40,164 bases of DNA from Gammaproteobacteria bacterium (lineage in GTDB: Bacteria > Pseudomonadota > Gammaproteobacteria > Legionellales > Legionellaceae). The position numbers were made by a program, and so were the translations under genes. Where the stretch lies: positions 1 through 40,164 of the forward strand of contig JANSXK010000014.1 of assembly GCA_024742995.1 (NCBI GenBank), given 5' to 3'. The notes under the pieces were generated by a model that had not been told where the DNA came from, made no database searches, and worked only from the letters and a program-made list of their open reading frames with translations. Each line of letters opens with the position of its first letter. Within the stretch, counting starts at the first letter, position 1. Shown here in pieces: positions 35,244-40,164 of this stretch.

Positions 35244-36267
35244 AATATACAATCATGCCTGCTTTAACTAAAATCAAGAAACTGATTGTTCAGTCATATA
35301 GTCTTAAGAACGAAAACGTCATTCGACAGTTAGAGCAAGAAATTGTGGTTTATAATGATAGTTCTGACATATTGCAAGCTTATGCCGGCGCGCATGCCAA
35401 CATGTTACTAACATGTCAAACAGCACCTATACCAATTTCTGTGGAAGAGGCGTACACATTTCGTTATTTGTGGGTGCCTATATTTTATAAGTTAGGTAAA
35501 ACGGCGTTGGCAGATAGAATAGGACAAACCACATTTGTATATTTATTCCCTAGCTGGAATACTCGTATTCAAACTAAAATTGATAATTTAATGGGTGAGA
35601 ATAGAGGGAAAAAATTCAGGAAATAATTGATTTATTCTCAATTGAACAGGATGATATTCAAGGTACGTATCACCGAATCAAGTCAATAAATTCGATTTGG
35701 AAAAAAGTTAGTTCAATATCTGATTTAGAAGTAATGGACAGCGATAGTTTTGCCACATCAATTGATGATTTTTTGGCTTTTCGATGGAATATGAATATTA
35801 GAGAAGGTGAAAATCGATATGATGCTCTAGTTCGAGGGATGGAATTACTGCCACCTAAAAAAGTTATTAAGTTTCGTAACCAACAATTACCTCAAACGTC
35901 AGGCTTTGATTGCGAACCAGTCATGAAATTTTTGTTTAATATTAATCAGGTACCTATAGAATTACAAATATTAGGCGGAAGAATAGAAGCCTATATGAGT
36001 GCAAAAGGTTATGCAGATTATAAAACTAAATTGAAATTTCACCCTCAAAAAGATAGCCTAACTGAGAAACAATGGAATGCAAGGCTCGGAACATGTATTT
36101 ATCAATCAGAAATTGATGAATCAAATAATAATCAAGATTTAATGCTTAAAGAACTTTTAGGTGAGAAAATAATATATGACGAAGCATATAGTTTTGCAGT
36201 GGATTATGCTCCTGCATTGTCTGAGAATCGAAGAAAGCTCATATCATTTATGAAGCAATTTGCGTGA
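35240..36267 (+). pseudogene. RelA/SpoT-like nucleotidyltransferase, split by a one-base frameshift
   Basis: Two open frames (35240-35626 and, from an internal ATG, 35734-36267) are pieces of one gene. If the A-run at 35609-35614 had seven A instead of six, the chain would run on without a stop for about 340 residues. The synthetase-like motif HRIKSINSIWKKV (35671-35709) falls upstream of the second ATG and is only translated in the joined frame. Further matches to (p)ppGpp synthetases are RYLWVPIFYKLG (usually PLAHRLG), IDDFLAFRWN (D-L-x-A-x-R with Asp and Arg kept) and VPIELQILG (V-E-I-Q-I-R-T with Glu and Gln kept). The Y-x-S-x-H loop that binds the acceptor nucleotide is replaced by TSGFDCEPV. 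It is coupled to the methyltransferase gene. The break may be a true mutation, slippage or a sequencing error. Confidence 0.6.
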
Positions 36268-36341
36268 GTTGTGGTAGTGCATTAAACCTTTTTTATCCGC
36301 TTCTTTCATAAACGCTTAAGTTGACGATGTCTTCCCACCTC

Positions 36342-36369
36342 TTGACTATATACACATCGTGTGTATAAT
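36342..36369 (+). promoter_or_regulatory. hicAB promoter overlapped by a palindrome
   Basis: TTGACT at 36342-36347 and TATAAT at 36364-36369 are 16 bases apart. The spacer and -10 region contain an inverted repeat, TATACACA-TCG-TGTGTATA (36349-36367), placed where a repressor such as HicB would block transcription. The implied start of transcription is at or next to the hicA ATG (36376), so the hicA message may be nearly leaderless. Confidence 0.7.
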
Positions 36370-36375
36370 CGAGTT

Positions 36376-36567
36376 ATGAAAAGTGCTGAAATAATAAAAA
36401 TACTTAAGCGTGATGGTTGGGCCCAATGTCACCAAAAAGGTAGTCATTGTCAATTTAAGCACCCGGAGAAAAAGGGTCGGGTAACAGTACCTCACCCCAA
36501 AAAAGACTTACCTATTAAAACAGTAAACAGTATTTTCAAACAAGCTAATATAGATAGGAGGGCATAA
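36376..36567 (+). CDS. hicA: HicA family mRNA interferase toxin
   Basis: A 63-residue toxin with the double-stranded-RNA-binding-like HicA fold: MKSAEIIKILKRDGW, the catalytic histidine in QKGSHCQFKHP, GRVTVPHPKKDLPIKTVNSIFKQA. It cleaves mRNA when not bound by HicB. The ATG at 36376 matches the family start; a GTG at 36361 would fall in the promoter. hicB begins one base after its stop, the usual toxin-first order. Confidence 0.93.
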   Translation: MKSAEIIKILKRDGWAQCHQKGSHCQFKHPEKKGRVTVPHPKKDLPIKTVNSIFKQANIDRRA

Positions 36568-36568
36568 C

Positions 36569-36973
36569 ATGCGTTATCCCATTGTGATCCATAAAGACAA
36601 TCATAGTGACTTTGGTGTAACTGTCCCTGATATACCTGGATGTTATTCTGCCGGGAATAGTTATGATGAAGCTTTACAAAACTCAATTGAGGCAATTCAG
36701 TGTCATCTTGAAGGATTGCTACTGGATAACGAGTCCTTGCCTGTTGCTTCGTCCATTGATAATTGGGTTGATGATCAGGACTATCAAGATGGTGTATGGG
36801 CGATGGTTGATGTGGACTTAGCACAAATTTCTGGGAAAGTGAAACGCGTAAACATCACCATGCCGGAGCGTGTTATAAATCTAATCGACCTTTATGGAAA
36901 AAGTCACGCAATAAAAAATCGATCGGCTTTTTTGACAGATGCTGCTTTGGATTTTATTGCTAATCATAAGTAG
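36569..36973 (+). CDS. hicB: HicB family antitoxin
   Basis: A 134-residue antitoxin. Residues 1-70 form the partial RNase H-like fold that caps HicA (RYPIVIHKDNHSDFGVTVPD, IPGCYSAGNSYDEALQNS, EAIQCHLE). The C-terminus is a ribbon-helix-helix-like DNA-binding part (RVNITMPERVINLIDLYGK, AFLTDAALDFI), which would bind the palindrome in front of hicA. AGGAGG lies eight bases upstream of the ATG, stronger than the site of hicA, favouring antitoxin excess. Confidence 0.94.
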   Translation: MRYPIVIHKDNHSDFGVTVPDIPGCYSAGNSYDEALQNSIEAIQCHLEGLLLDNESLPVASSIDNWVDDQDYQDGVWAMVDVDLAQISGKVKRVNITMPERVINLIDLYGKSHAIKNRSAFLTDAALDFIANHK

Positions 36974-37330
36974 TCATGTTGGTAGGGTTTATGATTTTTT
37001 CGCAAGAAATCGCAGTTGATGGTAGAGTTTATGCATTTACGATAGATTGGATTAAGAATAAAATATAGACAATTAAAGTGAATTTTTACTGTGACCAAAA
37101 CGTGTCTCAAGTGTGACCGTGCTCTGCCGTTCTAGGCAGTTTTAGGCCGTTTTTGGTGAATTTGACGCTTCACAAGGTATTGATTTATAAGGTTTTTTAA
37201 ACTCAAGCATAAGGCTTCGAACCAAGGTGTCGGGGGTTCGAGTCCCTCCGAGCGCACCATTAAATTCTGGGTCTATCCCAATTAAGGGGGCACTCACTTA
37301 ACAACACAGGCAAGTGCTTGTGAAAAACTA
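36974..37330. other. Gap holding the right end of the islet and the start of the next segment
   Basis: No real gene is visible. A tiny frame (36991-37068, 25 codons) follows hicB but cannot be supported. The gap contains the repeated 20-base sequence at 37089-37108, the att copy 37213-37259 and the 21-base motif 37288-37308. The latter is shared, with one change, with 34241-34261 near the left end of the islet. Confidence 0.5.
37213..37259 (+). repeat. att core, right copy (3' part of tRNA-Arg)
   Basis: Exact copy of the last 47 bases of tRNA-Arg, including CCA. It lacks the acceptor 5' strand and D-arm, so it is not a functional tRNA. It marks the junction between the islet and a second accessory segment. 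Confidence 0.9.
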
Positions 37331-38005
37331 TCAAGCAAAAGTCACCTTTCTGGCGTCTGTAATAGCTGCTTCTTCTGTATTTTCTGCCTCGATATGAGCA
37401 ATGCTGCCATCATACGGATTTTCTTTTAAAATATCTTGAACAAATTTGGGTCCCTGGCTAGGAAAAACCCTGTAAATTTGATCTCTTACCATGTTGGTCA
37501 CTTCGGCAATCATAACTAATGTCATTTCCTTTGTGTATGCTAAATATTCTTCAGCGTGTTCTGTTGGAAAGTTTTCTTGGCCCACCTCAATTAATCTAAG
37601 AAACTTCGGGTTTACCACGCCTGTTTTTTGATAATTATTATACTCATCCAACAGTGTGCAAATATTTTCATATTGGCGATAGTAGCTCTTTCTACGACTT
37701 ATAAAATATTTGGGCTTCCTTTCATTTTTTAGTAGTTGTCTAAAATCATACAACATTGTCAACTGATGCCGATAACTCGGAGAGTCTTTAAATGTTACAC
37801 ATTGTAAACTCAGTGCAAACTCAAGTTTAGCACAAGCTGTAATAGAGGCCTCACGAACCAAGCGCGGAGAAAAAATACTTCCATATTTTTCTCCCACTAT
37901 TTTCTCTATTTCAGGAAGTCTTCTTTCGCTAAAATCATCAAGCTCTCTCTTTAGCATATCTTTCGAAACATAATCAACTGGCTTTTTAGTTTTTGATTTC
38001 GTCAC
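37331..38005 (-). CDS. Protein of unknown function, second gene of an overlapping pair
   Basis: A 224-residue soluble protein that I do not recognise. It is mostly helical and rich in Lys, Glu and Tyr, with a basic start (MTKSKTKKPVDYVSKDML). A motif-like basic patch (NERKPKYFISRRKSYYRQYE) is the most distinctive part. There is no signal peptide or membrane segment. Its first four bases overlap the end of the large gene upstream, so the two proteins are co-translated and may work together. It lies just beyond the right att copy. Confidence 0.65.
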   Translation of the reverse strand: MTKSKTKKPVDYVSKDMLKRELDDFSERRLPEIEKIVGEKYGSIFSPRLVREASITACAKLEFALSLQCVTFKDSPSYRHQLTMLYDFRQLLKNERKPKYFISRRKSYYRQYENICTLLDEYNNYQKTGVVNPKFLRLIEVGQENFPTEHAEEYLAYTKEMTLVMIAEVTNMVRDQIYRVFPSQGPKFVQDILKENPYDGSIAHIEAENTEEAAITDARKVTFA

Positions 38006-40164
38006 TTCTTACCTCCAAGTAACATAGTGCTATCTAAATTTTCAGTTACCTCTTCTTCGTCGCACAAAACCATGCTGACTATTGAGGCCGATATTTCTTC
38101 CATGATTTCTTCTGGCCAGCGCATATCTTTTTTCATAAGACGTAAGAATTCACTGCAAATACTGTGTTTGGCCTCTTGGGGCAAATAATGCAAGCTAGAA
38201 AACGCATGGCGCATCAAAATATCAAAATGTTGAGCTACCATCCTCTCAGAATTTTCAACAATTTCATCATTAACCTTTTTTAAATTTTTTCTTTCAAGGG
38301 CGTTTTCTATTTCTTGTTCTTGCCTCTCAAATATTTTAACAGCATCCGCTGTATCCATGGCATTAAGCAATTCCTCAAAGCCACTACGCTTCGTCTTATT
38401 AGAAATTTCTTGCAATATCAATGAAGCCTTATACTCATAATAATCAAGGTCAAATAAATCAAACATCAATTGACCTATTGTTCTAGAGATGCCCTCTAAT
38501 TTATCTTCAGAAATCGAACCTCTTTTAACCGACTGTAAGAAAGCATTTATCTCTTGAGCACTCGGTTTTTTCTTCCCCAAAAATACTTTTAATCCTTGGT
38601 GAATACCACCCTTTTTTAATGCCACCAGTACTTCAGTTTCCTTTTTGTCACTGACCTTCCACTTTATCAAATGCTGCATCGCACGTAAGCTTTGTAAAGT
38701 CTTACGAACTTTAGCACCCTCGCGTCCTAAGTCTTGTTTGCTTTTCTTTTTAGGACGTTGATACAATCGGTGTCGATTTTGATTAATACCCTCCAAAACT
38801 TCTTGGGATATCATATCAATCAGTTGCGCAAGAAACGTTGCTTGTTGTACCTTTAGGGCTGTTTTTATGATTTGCACCCTGCTCTCAGAAACATTTTTTT
38901 GCCTTAAATCTTTTGTGATTCCTTTCCGATTTTTTTTATCAAAATACTCTGGTGCCTCTCGACGCATTGCTTGAATACTCGCATCTAGAACGTGCCACCT
39001 TTCTTCAGGAATGAATTTTTTGGCAATTGCTGCAAGTAATTCAGGAATTTCATGAATACTCTGCTCATCAACTGACTCCAGTATCGCAGTCACAAACACA
39101 GCATAGGCAGTAATATGTGCCCCTTGTTGACGTCCCAAATATGTATCTGGTCTTAATCTCGACACAGAAAGCGATAATGAACCTGTTTTATAATCCACTC
39201 TCGTTTTTATATAAAACTCTTGGGAATCAATCGTGCCTCTTTGTAGACTAGAGTCAGATGAAAATCCTTCTCCCGATGATTTTCTACCCAAGTCACCACT
39301 TTCATTATCTGAAGCTGCCTGCGAAGAAATATCCCGCCTCTCTTTTATCTCCGAGGTATCTTCTTCGATTGCAAGTGATACAAGTCCTAAATCACCCTCA
39401 TCCGAACTTGGCGCGTCTTCTGTGATAAGACCTTGAATAAATGCTGCATAGTCTTCATGGTCTTCGTTTTCTATACGCAACTTTACAGCAAATGGGCTTC
39501 TTTGAGCCTCGTCTACAGTATCACCTCGGTGTTTAAAGAAGCTTGACCTAATCTTAATAGGGGTTGACTGAATAGTGGGGTTTTTATTTCTTACAGAAAT
39601 AGACCCTCTTTTGAACGCTTTCTTTAAGCGTTTCTCAGTCGATGAATCTGATTTTTCATCATCATTATATTCGAGATCTGCTTCAGATTCGAGATCTTCT
39701 TCGATCTCAAGATTCTGTCCGTCACGTGTATCATAAAAAATATACCCATCATCTGATAGTTCCAATGCTCGGTGTTGTCCCTCTAGATACTGTTCATAGG
39801 CCTTGACTCTTTTTGTTGCTATATCGATAATTTCTTTATCAATTACCATCAGTTGACCCAACACTGTTTGGCATAGCGTATTTAGGGTTTCAAGTAGGGA
39901 GTTACCATTTGTTGTATGACGTACATCTCTAATAAAATTAATTAACTCCAAATTTATACGATACGTAATATCATCAACTATAAACGGTACTGGTAGCATA
40001 CTCTTTGTATCAATGTACTCAATGCTTTCGCTCAAACAAGCTAGATATTTCTTTCCGTTTATACCTTCATCCATAAAACCACGTAAAATACCTATACTCC
40101 ATTCGCGTGGCGTGTAAGTCAATGCGATTGAAAGAATATCTGCTACATTCCAAACAGCTTGTAA
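38002..40164 (-). CDS. Large helical protein of unknown function, 5' end outside the window
   Basis: At least 720 residues; the frame stays open to the window edge (40164), and the first in-frame TTG at 40122 has no family support, so the gene probably begins further right. Three parts are visible. A helical N-terminal region (about 130 residues) is followed by an acidic, serine-rich stretch (about residues 130-330) with clusters such as EIEEDLESEADLEYNDDE and repeated RGSIS phrases. The C-terminal 380 residues are helical, lysine-rich, and end in an acidic segment. There are no membrane helices. The size, acidic low-complexity middle and acidic C-terminal tail recall Legionella-type effectors; this is an analogy only. 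Confidence 0.6.
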   Translation of the reverse strand, partial: LQAVWNVADILSIALTYTPREWSIGILRGFMDEGINGKKYLACLSESIEYIDTKSMLPVPFIVDDITYRINLELINFIRDVRHTTNGNSLLETLNTLCQTVLGQLMVIDKEIIDIATKRVKAYEQYLEGQHRALELSDDGYIFYDTRDGQNLEIEEDLESEADLEYNDDEKSDSSTEKRLKKAFKRGSISVRNKNPTIQSTPIKIRSSFFKHRGDTVDEAQRSPFAVKLRIENEDHEDYAAFIQGLITEDAPSSDEGDLGLVSLAIEEDTSEIKERRDISSQAASDNESGDLGRKSSGEGFSSDSSLQRGTIDSQEFYIKTRVDYKTGSLSLSVSRLRPDTYLGRQQGAHITAYAVFVTAILESVDEQSIHEIPELLAAIAKKFIPEERWHVLDASIQAMRREAPEYFDKKNRKGITKDLRQKNVSESRVQIIKTALKVQQATFLAQLIDMISQEVLEGINQNRHRLYQRPKKKSKQDLGREGAKVRKTLQSLRAMQHLIKWKVSDKKETEVLVALKKGGIHQGLKVFLGKKKPSAQEINAFLQSVKRGSISEDKLEGISRTIGQLMFDLFDLDYYEYKASLILQEISNKTKRSGFEELLNAMDTADAVKIFERQEQEIENALERKNLKKVNDEIVENSERMVAQHFDILMRHAFSSLHYLPQEAKHSICSEFLRLMKKDMRWPEEIMEEISASIVSMVLCDEEEVTENLDSTMLLGGKK

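Larger units (their letters stand above)
34049..37259 (+). mobile_element. Integrated islet at tRNA-Arg carrying methyltransferase, RelA-like and HicAB genes
   Basis: A 3.2 kb segment bounded by direct repeats of the tRNA-Arg 3' end. Just inside both ends lies the same 20-base sequence, ACTGTGACCAAAACGTGTCT (34116-34135 and 37089-37108), which may be an integrase arm site or a remnant of nested insertion. Cargo: an IS3-family transposase fragment, a SAM methyltransferase, a split RelA/SpoT-like gene and a HicAB pair. The cargo is more AT-rich than the flanking core genes. No integrase gene is present, so the islet is either a remnant or is mobilised in trans. Confidence 0.75.

Noticed and set aside
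36492-36824. A 110-codon minus-strand frame over hicA and hicB
   Set aside because: It lies antisense to two securely identified genes and has no family match.
36991-37068. A 25-codon open frame after hicB
   Set aside because: It is short, has no family match, and the ribosome binding site is weak and too near.
37213-37259. A second tRNA-Arg
   Set aside because: Only the 3' part is present; the acceptor 5' strand and D-arm are missing, so it is an att copy, not a tRNA gene.
1-40164. CRISPR array or rRNA genes
   Set aside because: No regularly spaced direct repeats and no rRNA-like segments are seen in the window.

Overview
The window looks like a chromosome segment of a gammaproteobacterium of the Legionellales (a Legionella, Coxiella, Aquicella or Berkiella type of organism; I cannot name the genus). 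The reasons are a free-standing IcmL/DotI-like periplasmic protein, a split glycine decarboxylase (gcvPA/gcvPB), the dprA-smg-topA order, diheme cytochrome c4, a RelA-like protein next to accessory genes, and several large coiled-coil or membrane proteins without recognisable domains that resemble the effector-like gene content of host-associated Legionellales. Base composition is moderately AT-rich, with a visibly more AT-rich accessory stretch near 34-36.3 kb.

Layout. 1-2.6 kb: REP-like palindromes, trmL and engB, and a coiled-coil membrane protein, all leftward. 2.8-6.5 kb: cytochrome c4 (rightward), converging on a leftward two-gene anion-type ABC transporter (fused double permease, then an ATPase with an AAA-associated C-terminal domain). 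6.56-6.63 kb: a short MITE-like inverted repeat. 6.65-11.8 kb: a tight rightward operon of an IcmL-like gene, gcvT, gcvH, gcvPA, a YciI-like gene and gcvPB, which makes the whole glycine cleavage system except the shared L-protein. 11.9-14.1 kb: a small HTH protein, an RMD1/DUF155 protein and a membrane-hairpin protein. 14.2-16.5 kb: a large secreted Ig-like/beta-propeller protein. 16.8-19.5 kb: yajQ, the better copy of the MITE-like repeat, an orphan protein matching only the N-terminal part of the conjugation ATPase TraC, an S24-type repressor that has lost its protease residues, and a small lipoprotein. 19.5-24.7 kb: topA, smg, dprA and an MscS-type channel (leftward). 25.0-29.1 kb: ssb, a tandem pair of four-helix membrane paralogues (the first frameshifted) and an L,D-transpeptidase. 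29.1-33.8 kb: hemH, an orphan amino-acid-binding protein, a ZIP and a CDF metal transporter, folE and a HIT hydrolase, all leftward.

33.87-40.16 kb: tRNA-Lys and tRNA-Arg, followed by an accessory region. The last 47 bases of tRNA-Arg recur exactly at 37213-37259. This brackets a 3.2 kb islet that carries an IS3-family transposase remnant, a SAM methyltransferase translationally coupled to a RelA/SpoT-like nucleotidyltransferase (split by a one-base frameshift in an A-run), and a HicAB toxin-antitoxin pair. A second accessory segment, with a shared 21-base motif near its start, follows the second att copy. It holds two overlapping leftward genes of unknown function, the larger running off the window. 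No integrase is visible in either.

The most interesting parts are the methyltransferase/RelA-like pair inside an att-flanked islet, the tandem arrangement at tRNA-Arg, the TraC N-terminal remnant, the IcmL-like gene leading the glycine cleavage operon, and the protease-dead repressor with a palindrome in front of it.
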